A stretch of DNA of 64,000 nucleotides, taken from contig NC_081136.1 in NCBI RefSeq assembly GCF_958295425.1, positions 5,471,811 through 5,535,810 on the forward strand, in the 5' to 3' direction. The position numbers and the translations under genes were made by a program. This stretch comes from Solea solea. Lineage: Eukaryota; Chordata; Actinopteri; Pleuronectiformes; Soleidae. Numbering within the stretch: the stretch's first letter is position 1; every line of letters starts with the position of its first letter. Below the pieces are notes generated by a model, which did not search any database, was not told where the DNA came from, and saw only the letters and a program-made list of their open reading frames with translations. Below are positions 51,005-60,919 of the stretch, in pieces.

Positions 51005-54000
51005 TCATTCCACACGTAATACGTTTCCAGCATTTTCAGAGACTCTTAGCATTTCGTAGACAGAGCCATCACCTACAAACGAGTGGTAACAAAGTCATTG
51101 TTTGTGGTCAGAAATCGTGTGAAAGAAAGTGAAATGGATGGAGGACTGACCGTGGAGAAGAGAGCAGTACACGTGTTGTTGGGTTTCATCCTGGTTGACC
51201 GACTGTGACTGATTCATCCTGTCATTTAAATATGTTTATTAATGGTATGAATACATATATATATATATATATAAAAAATGCAAATGAAGTGTATTTTTGC
51301 TTTTAATAAATAGAAGAGTCACACCAACCTGTTGCGATATCCACCTGTAAAAACAGGTTTTGGATTAATTTAAATTTTATTGAAACTAACTTCACAGTCA
51401 TGTACCTTCAGGCCCATTCACACGGATACAGAGAGCGACAAAGTCTTTCGACCGTACTTCGCTTTAATTTCGACCGTCATTGTGCGCCTAAGCAGTTGAG
51501 CAATGCCACCGGAAATCGTGGGGGCAGTAGAGAGTCAATGGTCCAGTGATCAGTCAGGAAAACGACGGAGAGGAAACCTACAGTTGCAGCGAAACAACTG
51601 TAAAACATCCTCTCCAGAGTCGTCGAAAGTCACGGTGGACATACGGAAATATTGACAATCCCTCTCACTATCGACCTCTCTCATCAACAATCCCAAATCC
51701 TCATTAATGGGATGGCTTACATTTAATGGTCTTACATTCCACCGCCACGAAATCCGCTTGTATATTTCGGATCAAACCCACTTCTAGAGGAAGTATTGTG
51801 TGAGTGAAACGTTCAGTGAAGGTAGTGACGAAGACAACGTTTTGGACCGACGGACGTGTAAATGGGCCTTGAGTTGAGAAAAATCACGTCATATTCATAC
51901 ATTTTTGGTAAAACTGACCTATTAATAGAGTAGAAGTAGCCACTGATTCATAATTCTGTGTGAATCTGGACTCGTCGCCATGATCACGTTCGGCTCAGAT
52001 GAAAATGAGGACGACTCACCTTTCGACTGCGAGCAGAAAACAAGCGGGAGCAGCAGGAGAATGATCAGCAAACTCCCGATGATCAGCCCACTCATCAGTG
52101 GGAGAAGAAGAAGACTGGGAGAGCTGTCCTCTGCAGTCACAATACAATACAGTAACAGTAACAAGGTCAATCATCTGTTTTGAACACTTTCCACAGGGGT
52201 GTGTGCGTGTGTGTGGGTTTTCTCGGGGTTCTCTGGTTTCCTCCCACAGTTTAAGGACATTCAGATTTGGGAATTAGCAAATTGGACACTCTAAATTGAG
52301 TGTCCAATTTGTCCAGTTGTGCGAGAGTGGATGGTTGGTGACAGCTTTCCAGGGTGTACCCCACCTATCCACCTATCCACCTATCCACCTATCGTCCTAT
52401 GTCAGCTGGGATTGGCACCAGCGCTCCCCGTGACCCTCATGTGGAGGATAAAGCGGTAGAACATGGATGATGGAAGGTCCAGTGTGTAAGAATTAGTGAC
52501 ATCTAATGGTGAGACTGCAGATTGCGACGGAGGCCTCCTCGGGCTGATTGCGTGCCATCAGCTACCAGAGCTCTAGCGAACATGTCGTCAGTTTTGTCAA
52601 CCATGTTCCCATTTAGAGGGGAGATGATAGCTGATAAAGTACAGCACATATGAGTGGACACCAGTGTGAGTGACAGCTCGTATCGTCCAATAGGAGACTG
52701 GTTCCGGTTAAGGAGGCCTCAAAACGGAAGATCAGATTCCTACGGGTCACGACTGGTGGGATTCACTCTCCGTCCAAATGTGACACAAAACGGTGGCTTC
52801 GGTTTTCTTTCTGTGTGTGACGAAACATTTCTACAACCATACTGTATTTATGGGTACCATGTTCAATTTCTGCCAGTAAATCCACCTAAATGTTACACAC
52901 TGGACCTTTAAACATAGAATTATAGAATTAAAAGTAATTTTCTCTACACACCTGTCATGTTGGCGTTGCCATTACACTTCACCGTTATCAAGGCAGATTG
53001 TTCACTGATAAAGTTAAATATGGTGCAGGTGAATGTGGTTTCGGCCTCCCGCGGCCAGATGGTGAACTGCAGCCTGGAGCCGTTGAGAGTCTGGTTCTTC
53101 ACAGTCCAGTTGTAGGTGACTTCGCTGCCAGACGGCGAGTTGCAATCCAGCAAAACTGTGCAGGACTCAGATGAGGTGTTCCACGTGGAGGCGACAGTGA
53201 GGACGGGCGGAGTTAGGTACGCTAATGAGTTACAGAGCAAAAGACAGCAACAAGGTGTCAATTTCATTCGGACACTTTCATTCTGTAAATAATGTCAAAT
53301 GACGGAACCACAGTTTGGACACATCTGTGCTTTAGGAATAAATACGAAAAAGCACATACTCTCATCAGATCAACAATTTCAAAGCAAAGAGTAAACTTTC
53401 ATAGGATTTACATGTTTCAAATATGCACCTTGATCAGGATTTCAATTTAATTATATACATTTTTGGCAAAGAAAATAGTGAAAATTTTAACTATTAACTT
53501 TTGGAGTCATATCATTCAGGCAAAAACTTTTAAATTCCATTTGCTGTATTAAAAAGTTTGAAGAAGAGGATTCTCACCGTGAACGTGCAGAGTGATGGTG
53601 ACGTTGTTTACTTCGGAGTAAAAACGGTAAACACCAGAATCTTGAAGAGTCAGACGTCTCACTGTTAGACTAAAGTTTGCACAGTTTAGACTCGTTCTGC
53701 CTTTGAACTGATAACGTTCAAATCCTTTTCGATCTTCATCCAATTCTGCAACAATCTCATCTTTATATGTCCAAAGAGCATTGGTGACGCCTTGAGGTGG
53801 TAAACACGAAGAAAACTCCACGGTGTCTCCCACTCGTTTGTGGACGACACTCGGACACTCGAACGCCTCCGTATCTGAAACAAAAACGCCAATGAGGACA
53901 GGAAGACACTTTGGGCACTTGTTTGGCTCTTTATGTCACTGTTATACAGCCTTTTCTGACTGGAAACTGGAATTTGCCAATCGTTCACTGCCCTGAACCA

Positions 54001-54537
54001 AAGTCCAGAGAGAAAATGAGCATTTTTTTGGCTAACTTGGGTCGACCAGAATGAAGGACGAAGTCTCAAAATTATTAATTTGACCTTGAACAACAACTCC
54101 TGTGCGCTGTGATGCAAAATTGGCAAATGTTCTCTACGGAGTTTGGTGCATGGAGAAAATGATTGACACCTCAGTTTCATGCCAAATAAGACGGTGAAAG
54201 AAAAAAAAATAACAAACTGAATGATACTTACATTTTCAGACGTTTTCATGCATGATATCTCAGTGTGACTAAACAGGAAACTCTCAATCTGAGATACCTC
54301 TCAAAATATTGGTGTGAACCAATTTTTTTTTTTTTATCAGTGACAGAACAGCATCCCATGTCACATTTTAATGACATTAAACTTTTACTTAACAGTACAA
54401 GCTTGATCTACACACACAACTCACCTAATCTCATCAATATTGAGAATAACAAACGTACCATGGAAGAAGGAACAAGAAATCAACAGCAGCAGCATAGACG
54501 TGCAGGCAAAGAGACTTAAACAGCGAGGGCGAGCCAT
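51005..54537 (-). CDS. Gene C: SLAM-type ectodomain joined to an FCRL-type ITAM tail, 302 aa
   Basis: Leader: MARPRCLSLFACTSM plus a Leu-rich core. The V-type Ig (about 27-125) and C2 Ig (about 126-215; CTVLLDC, FTC, VKC) closely match gene B. The transmembrane exon (about 216-252, IIGSLLIILLLLPLVF) has 111 bp; a 16-bp micro-exon (GGYRNR) and a 68-bp exon follow, all matching genes D and E in size and phase rather than gene B. The tail contains YCSL-x7-YEML (Y275, Y286), a full ITAM spacing split at the last exon junction; SVYEML alone also fits an ITIM. Exons in order: 54537-54459, 53874-53578, 53221-52952, 52130-52020, 51344-51329, 51218-51151, 51072-51005. The frame closes exactly to 303 codons. 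Likely role (inferred): a leukocyte receptor with SLAM-like binding and its own activating tail. Alternative: two neighbouring genes wrongly joined, which transcripts would reveal. Confidence 0.83.
52196..52473 (-). mobile_element. Fish interspersed repeat (LINE/SINE-type tail) in gene C intron 3
   Basis: It contains gggttttctcggggttctct, ggtttcctcccacagt, then four ccacctat units and ccctcatgtggaggataaag. It shares text with 9229-9345, 55615-55690 and 59095-59240. An internal perfect 14-bp arm hairpin (caaattggacactc) lies at 52278-52311. Confidence 0.7.
52474..52908. mobile_element. MITE with perfect 16-bp terminal inverted repeats
   Basis: It starts aaggtccagtgtgtaa (52474-52489) and ends ttacacactggacctt (52893-52908), an exact inverted match. 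It is 435 bp with no transposase, and no target duplication was recognised. It abuts the repeat at 52196-52473; together they fill most of the intron joining the SLAM and FCRL-type halves of gene C. A solo end of the same family is at about 15664-15692. Confidence 0.8.
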
Positions 54538-55476
54538 CAGTCATGTTTGAAGGGGAGACGTTGGGTGTCCTCTTCTTGTTTATCATCTTCTTCTTGTCAT
54601 TTATTTATCTCTGCTTACGATTGAGAAATCGTTTCTAAGAAATGCCAGCGAATTATCTTGCGTTTCCTGTTTCACACGTCACAGAGTGAAGATTAAATGA
54701 CATGCCCCGCTATACCGCCTATCGCAGACGTGAACTCCACGAGCATAAACGACGCACTGGCAAATGACAAAGGAACTGGGGACACTATATAGGCGAGAGG
54801 GAATCAAGGGCAGGTGCGAGTGATTACTTAAGGATTACCAGGTGAAGTGCATGAGGGAATTTAGGGGAGATGTGTCAAAACAACTGAAGGAACCACGCGA
54901 CAGGAAGACATGACATTTACCAAAATAAAAGGGGAAGTGAAAATCACAAAATCAAGTGAAAATGGGGGGGTGGGGGGGTGGGTCGACCAGAATGATCGAG
55001 GGTGGGGGTGTGTGATTTCAAAATAAAACCGAAGAATCTATATTCTTATGTCCTTTTTATTACAAATTACTACAAATATTACAAATATCATTTACAAATG
55101 AAGCCGCACCAAAGCAGTTTGGTTTTTTTAAAGTTACGCTGTACAAAACAAATTAATTTGTCAGATTCTCCTTAAAAACAAAAACAAAACACGGTGACTT
55201 AACTTAAACAGAACTTTAACAAACCTAAACCGCCTTTAGAAATGCAGGTTTAATAGGGAAAATAACAAGGGAAATACACATCTATGACACTACAGCTGTT
55301 GGACGGGCTGCAATTTGCACTTAGGCCACCAGGGGGACAAATCGGATTCAGATTTTCTCCGGAAACAGTGCCACTGCGTTCTTTACTCCATCTAAAAAAG
55401 AAGAATGTCTGAGATATGAATCACTCAATCAGCTTTTTTTTTTTTTTTAAAACTGCTTCCATTCTTTCCCGCCACG
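54538..55476. other. Spacer between genes C and D
   Basis: No coding exon was recognised. It includes a G-rich patch at 54965-54983. A tttatt at about 55056 would be an AATAAA poly(A) signal for gene D on the - strand. Confidence 0.45.
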
Positions 55477-58400
55477 TTATACCGTACCATGTCCAGATCT
55501 TTTGAAACCTTTGATCGTTTCGTAGACACAAGTGTCGCCTGGAAGAAAAGGAAAATCGAGACATGACTGAGGCTGCACTTTGAACCGACAAAAAGCTTTG
55601 ACAACCTTGTGTGAGCGCTCCATCCATCCGTCCTCTACCACTTTATCCCCCACATGAGGATCACAGGAAACCCGGAGAACCTGGAGAACTTGCAAAGTCC
55701 AGAAACTGCAGAAAGACCCTTGTTTTCCGACTGGTTCGCGAACGCGGGTTTGCAAGAACTCCATTTGAGCGATATAGAGTTTGAGCTTTGGCTAGCACCT
55801 GTGTTGGTATAATAAGTCTTGGTTGCCACTTGGAAAGTTGAACGTTTCTCAACTTCTACTTTGCACTATGACAGGTAAGTGATGTAACGCCTTCAGCGTG
55901 TGCGTGGTGTTTGCAGTGAGAAGTCAATCAAAGAAATAATAAAATTAGGGGTACGATTGTGAGTGTGAGTGGACGTGCTGTGGATGATTTCTTAGTCCAA
56001 GAACTAACAGTGATATTGGAACAAGAAATGAAGAAAGCTGACCTTCAAGGAGAGAGGAATATATGTGCTGCTGGGTTGGATTGACCGGTTGGTCCTGCTC
56101 AGTGCTGCACCTGAAACGTCGAGGATCACTATACATTACAGTGTCAGCATCAGAAATAGTATGGCATGTGCGGTCAAAATGAGCAGAGAGTAACTTGCAC
56201 CAACCTGTTCCTGCTTGTATCTGTGAAGAAAAACACATTTGTCATTATGGGTTGTGTCTACTGCAACATGGCTACGATCAGATTACCAGCTACGTTGTTC
56301 AGACGAACCTTTGACAGTCAAGATAAATGCATAAACGGAAGTAGTGACTCAAATCTGACGTCAGTGTCCACACAGTCCTGAGGAAAAACGTCAGATCTGA
56401 ATCACATCAACGCAAAACCTCAGTTTGGTAATCCGACCATAGCCTATGTTTAACTTGTCTTCAGTGTCATGATTTTCCAAAAACATTTCTGTTACTTTAA
56501 CGTAATATTCTCACCGGGGAACCTTAGGAGGCGATACAGCAACATCAGGAGGACCATCAGTACAACTCCAGAGACTAACCCAGCAAACAGTGCTGCAACT
56601 ACTGAGGACGTCTCAGGGTTGGGCCCTGTGGAAACCATGTAGTTAAAATGATCATATGCACATTGATATTGATATTTAATGTGATGTAAAATCATGTACA
56701 TCCACCAGGAACTGTACACAATTTATATGTAATGTATATGGTTAGATTTTACATTATACGCACTGTTCGTGGTGAGGTTGATGGTGTTCCCAAACTCTCC
56801 TGCTAGGGACAAAGTTAAGCCAAGTTTAATGTTAAGAAGGGTGAAGTATCTATCTATCTATCAGACTGTCTGTTTGTCTATCCAGCCGTCCATCCATTCA
56901 TTCCATACATTGTTTCCGGGCGTGTCTCCGCCTGTGAATAAAGGTCAAAGCCAAAAACAAACTAACCTTGAGCCCAGGTCCGTTTACTCAACTCAGAGTA
57001 ATACATGGGTTCTCCTCTTCCAGCTCGACACACGTATGACGTGGTGTTTGACGTCGGCATGTCAACGACGTAGGAATTTTCTTCATTTCCATTTCCAGGC
57101 ATCATATTGTATTGAATTTCATATCTTCCATGTTGAAGAACCTCATACCAGTAGAACCTCCATCCCGCAGATGGATATTCCATCTGACAGGTTAGCATAA
57201 TTGGTGCTCCAGCACTCTGCCATATTGGAGCCACAGTGAGGACTGGTATTGGCACATCTATTGGAAAGACATACATCGATTTTTTATCACACTCTCGACC
57301 TTCAAAAGCAAAGGTGGAATCGACGATCTAACCACACCCCCATTGGGACGTCCTACAGGCGTGCCAGAGGAGAAAACAAACAGTGCTGTGGTTGTAGCCG
57401 TTGTAGTGCAACTCCACGTTAGCTTCTCCCACTAACCGGGTTAGTTAGTTAACTCAAGGCAGCCCGTGGACAAGTGGAAAGGGGACTTGGCTTGTAACTG
57501 GAGGGTTGCTGGTACAAATCCCCACCCGGCCAAAAGGGCTGGGGTACCTCTGAGCAAGCTACCCAACCCCCATTGCTCCCCGGGCGCTACTCAGTGTGGC
57601 AGCCCACTGCTCCTAATTCTAGGATGGGTCAAATGCAGAGGAATAATTTCCCTAAGGGGATTAAAAAAATAACCCTAAGCTTCTGCCAATTATAGTAACC
57701 AAGGCAACTGTTGAACACATCGACCAAACTTGAACCCCCTCCCTCTTCACTGAAAGCACCAGTGTGGAGATGTTTTGTCTCAAAATGGCTGACCCATCTG
57801 TGCTCAAACACAGAAAAAAAGATGGAGAATCAAATTGAATGGAGAATTTGGAGACTCATGACACCCCTACTGTCTATCTACCTGTCTATGTGCTTGTACG
57901 GCTGTAGCACAGCACAACAAAGGCCTGATATAAAATGCACTGCATCTTACAGTTGTGTATCTCCAGTTTGAAAGGATCACTCCACTCTGTTGTAAAACCT
58001 TTGCTCTGGCCTCTGCACTTGTAGAATCCACTGTGGGACGCTTCTGCCTCCATGGGGTAACTGTCCGAATCTGGAGGTGACACTGAGCTGCTTGTTTGCC
58101 AGGAGTACGTCCACTCTGCGTCCCCGCCACCCTGAATCACACACGTCAGTGTGATCATCTCTTGTTCGTATAACTTTGGCCACTCTGGTGTCAGGGTCAC
58201 GACGGGCGTCTGTGCCAGTGCTTCTACTGGAGTAGAAGCAAGAGAAAAACGGATTTAAAAATGCATGGAAATGTTGATTAATCAGAATATGAAATACTCT
58301 ATTAGGGCCATACTCTATTAGAGTGTTAGGGCCATGTATGAAGAAAACATTTTCTTTTGCCATGACGAGACTTCAAAAAAGTTACACTAACACACCAAGA

Positions 58401-59549
58401 GCACAAAAATGTCTTCATAAAAAATTAAGTTATAAAAATTGGATTTTTTTTATTATTGTTTTAAACCAACATCAGTCTGTTCCATATATATATCAAATAT
58501 TAATTATTTTTTAAAAAAAAACAACCTTTAACCCTTAGATTGATGCACCTTCTTTTTATGGTCTAAAAAACAGAATGCATTAATTATTTTCAATATACTT
58601 CATGCAAACTGGATTATGTCTGGTTTGATCATTGCAGCCTGGTATATGTGAAAGATTAGCAGAAGCAGTTTATATGCAGTATTTCTTTATATATATATAT
58701 ATATATATGTGTGTATATTTCATGCAATACTCACGGTTAACACAGATAGAGCACCAAAATGTGCTCATAAAAAGGGAAGCTATAAAAATTGTATAAATTA
58801 TTATTAAATTAATATCAGTCCTCATCATACATATCAAATATTAATGAATTTTTTTAAATGTTTTTAACCCTTAAAGTTTTTTTTCTTCCAGAAGTTTTTG
58901 TCAAGATGCATCAAAAATAGTGATTTGAATGGGTTTCAACAAGGACATTTTTGTGCGTAGGCGTGTTAGTGTGAGTATTGCATGAAAAAAGTTGAGAACA
59001 CTGAAAAATGCACATACATGGGCATATATATATTTTGGAAATTAAAAGCCGAAAACACAAAAAAGTCTAGGTGTGTTTTAGGGCTAATCTCAACATGTCA
59101 AGTTTAAACTAAGTTCGAATAAAGGTGGACACAGGGAGAACCTGCAAAACTCCACACAGAAAAGATCCTAGAGCGGGAATTGAACCCAGCATCTTCTTGC
59201 TGTAAGGCACCAGTGCTAAGCACTACGACACTGTGACATTTCTTGTTGTAGGTGGTCACAATTTGCGAGTGATTCATTTAATTCTGCATTTCAGAATTAT
59301 AATAAGAAAAACAAATAAAATCTACATACGAATCATCGTCAACCAAACCTCGTCTTTTCTATAACTGCTGGCCGAAATCATGTCAGAAGGTCAAAGATCA
59401 CATATAAGTAAATGGCGTCATGGTTTTGTTGTTGTAAACTAACATTAATGCTAGACAACTTTCCTTCATCTGAACCATTTAAAAGCAAGTAAAAGTTGAT
59501 GTTAACACTCACGGCATGAGCCCAGCACACACAGCAAAATGTGTCTCAT
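55477..59549 (-). CDS. Gene D: Fc-receptor-like protein with two Ig domains and an ITAM tail, 298 aa
   Basis: FCRL proteins are leukocyte Ig receptors, some binding immunoglobulin. The leader MRHILLCVLGSC is split over exons 1 and 2. Ig1 (about 13-104; VTLTPEWPKLYEQEMITLTC to SHSGFYKCRGQ) and Ig2 (about 105-201; VLTVAPIWQSAGAPIMLTC to TTSYVCRAGRGE) have the fish FCRL look. A 36-bp exon encodes GEFGNTINLTTN, resembling the end of an Ig domain. Then come a transmembrane exon (111 bp), a 16-bp micro-exon (DTSRNR), a 68-bp exon and the final exon. The tail motif is YSSL-x7-YETI (Y273, Y284), a canonical ITAM spacing. Exons in order: 59549-59513, 58226-57951, 57257-56967, 56799-56764, 56625-56515, 56220-56205, 56110-56043, 55538-55477. 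All internal junctions through the transmembrane exon are phase 1 and the frame closes. The exact mammalian ortholog cannot be assigned. Confidence 0.86.
55615..55690 (+). repeat. Fish interspersed repeat end in gene D intron 7
   Basis: ccatccatccgtcctctacc and tttatcccccacatgaggat match the repeat at 9229-9345 and, reversed, 52400-52470. Confidence 0.6.
57455..57665 (+). mobile_element. tRNA-derived SINE
   Basis: An A-box-like gtggacaagtggaaagg and a B-box-like ggtacaaatccc are followed by ctgagcaagctacccaaccc and gctccccgggcgct. This layout is typical of fish tRNA-derived SINEs. It lies in gene D intron 2. Confidence 0.75.
58687..58712. repeat. (TA)n(TG)n microsatellite
   Basis: About 10 TA units followed by three TG units, in gene D intron 1. 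Confidence 0.85.
59095..59240 (+). repeat. Fish interspersed repeat body
   Basis: The text cacagggagaacctgcaaaa, ctccacacagaaaagatcc and gcaccagtgctaagcactac is a well-known fish retroelement segment. It lies in gene D intron 1. Confidence 0.65.
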
Positions 59550-59753
59550 CCTGGCCAAAGACTGAAACTTGCAGCACGTACAGAAACACTGACCTGACAA
59601 CACATTTCATATCAGCGAGGATCTGACTTAACCTCCCCTCCTTTCCTCCCCTCGTGCTATATTTTTCTAACAGCGCTCTCAAGGACATAGGCAGCGGATA
59701 TAAGGTTAAAAAGAGATCATGTCATACTTTATTGGTTATCAGTTACTCATTGG

Positions 59754-59816
59754 AACTCAAGTTCCTTCCTGCTGATATGATCATCCTGATCATATCACCA
59801 GGAAGGAACTTGAGTT
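59754..59816. repeat. Near-perfect 30-bp arm palindrome upstream of gene D
   Basis: The left arm 59754-59783 (aactcaagttccttcctg, then ctgatatgatca) and right arm 59787-59816 are reverse complements with one mismatch and a 3-base loop. It lies about 205-270 bp upstream of the gene D ATG. Confidence 0.95.
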
Positions 59817-60286
59817 TGAAATCACCGTGCTAGCCTATAGACTATAAAATAAATATGAGCTATAAAAATGAAGGCAGGCATGCACATTGTTGGTGCAGTC
59901 AATGTTTTGAAGATGTATTTACAAACCAAAAAAATAATAATAATAATAATTAAAAACATGTGCACAAAACCTAAACACCTAAAATTCAAATTGTATTCAA
60001 TAATCAAGCAAAAACTGTTTTGTTATTTGCTGCAGCTGTAAAAGAGACACACACAATCATTTATAGATAAAAACAAGAGGAAGCGACTCTGTTTCACGGT
60101 GTTTTCCATCACGACGTGCATCTGCTCATGAACCTGGAACAAAATCAAAATGAAATAAAACCAATGGTGAGAAAACAAACAGAGTTGACAAAAAAACAAT
60201 ATGACAGTAATTACAGAAAACTATAAAAAAAATGTTATATGTATATTATACCAGATACTTTGAAGGGATATGTGTTTTTGGGAAAG

Positions 60287-60288
<2 letters not shown>

Positions 60289-60317
<29 letters not shown>

Positions 60318-60379
60318 CATACATACATGCATGCATACATGCATGCTTGCATACATGCATACACATATGCATACATACC
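60289..60379. repeat. (ATAC)n / (ATGC) microsatellite
   Basis: Tetranucleotide repeat of about 90 bp, interrupted by ATGC variants. It lies downstream of gene E. Confidence 0.95.
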
Positions 60380-60529
60380 TATGGTTGGAAGTGGATTCAT
60401 ATTCATATAGTCACACCGCCCCCTCGGATGATTGTGTTGCCCTGTTAAGAAAATCATATATTCACCTTTTAAGTCTCAAAATGTCCGTCTTTTTTGCTTA
60501 TTTTAACCATAAAAAGGGCCAGAAAATGT

Positions 60530-60880
60530 CCTGTGACTAAATGCTTTTGCCCATTTTTCCAGAATAACTTTCAATATCTGGCAGTTTTTTTTTTTTGTTT
60601 TTACTATTCACTGCATGTTAAAATGGTGTACTAACAATTTAAAATGAAGAAAAAACACTGTAGTTATACACGAACATCAGATTTCTCCAATGTCCAAAAA
60701 CTGTGCAGGTGTTTTTCCAACTCTCTTCCTGAAATTACCGCAACAATCACATCGGCTTTGACGTGCAACTTCTCAGCTTTCAGAAACTGCTGGAATTTTT
60801 CCGACAGCACAAACCGTTGCGTAACTATAGCGATACGTTTCTCCTGCGATGCGCTCGGTGTTAAAGGGTTAAAAACACAC
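60530..60880 (-). repeat. Dispersed repeat downstream of gene E, inverted to the copy at 61629
   Basis: Read on the - strand, 60715-60870 contains aaccctttaacaccgagcgc, gttacgcaacggtttgtgc, gaaagctgagaagttgcacg and tcaaagcc. The same order occurs on the + strand at 61629-61790. The adjacent part (60530-60640) matches 45100-45200 in gene B intron 1. Confidence 0.75.
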
Positions 60881-60919
60881 ACTTTCTTTTTGATCCACAA
60901 AAAGGAATTATTGATTGCT

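Noticed and set aside
53686..54249. A 187-residue open frame on the - strand in gene C
   Set aside because: It crosses intron 1 and then reads the V-domain exon in the wrong frame. The spliced frame gives a proper SLAM V domain.
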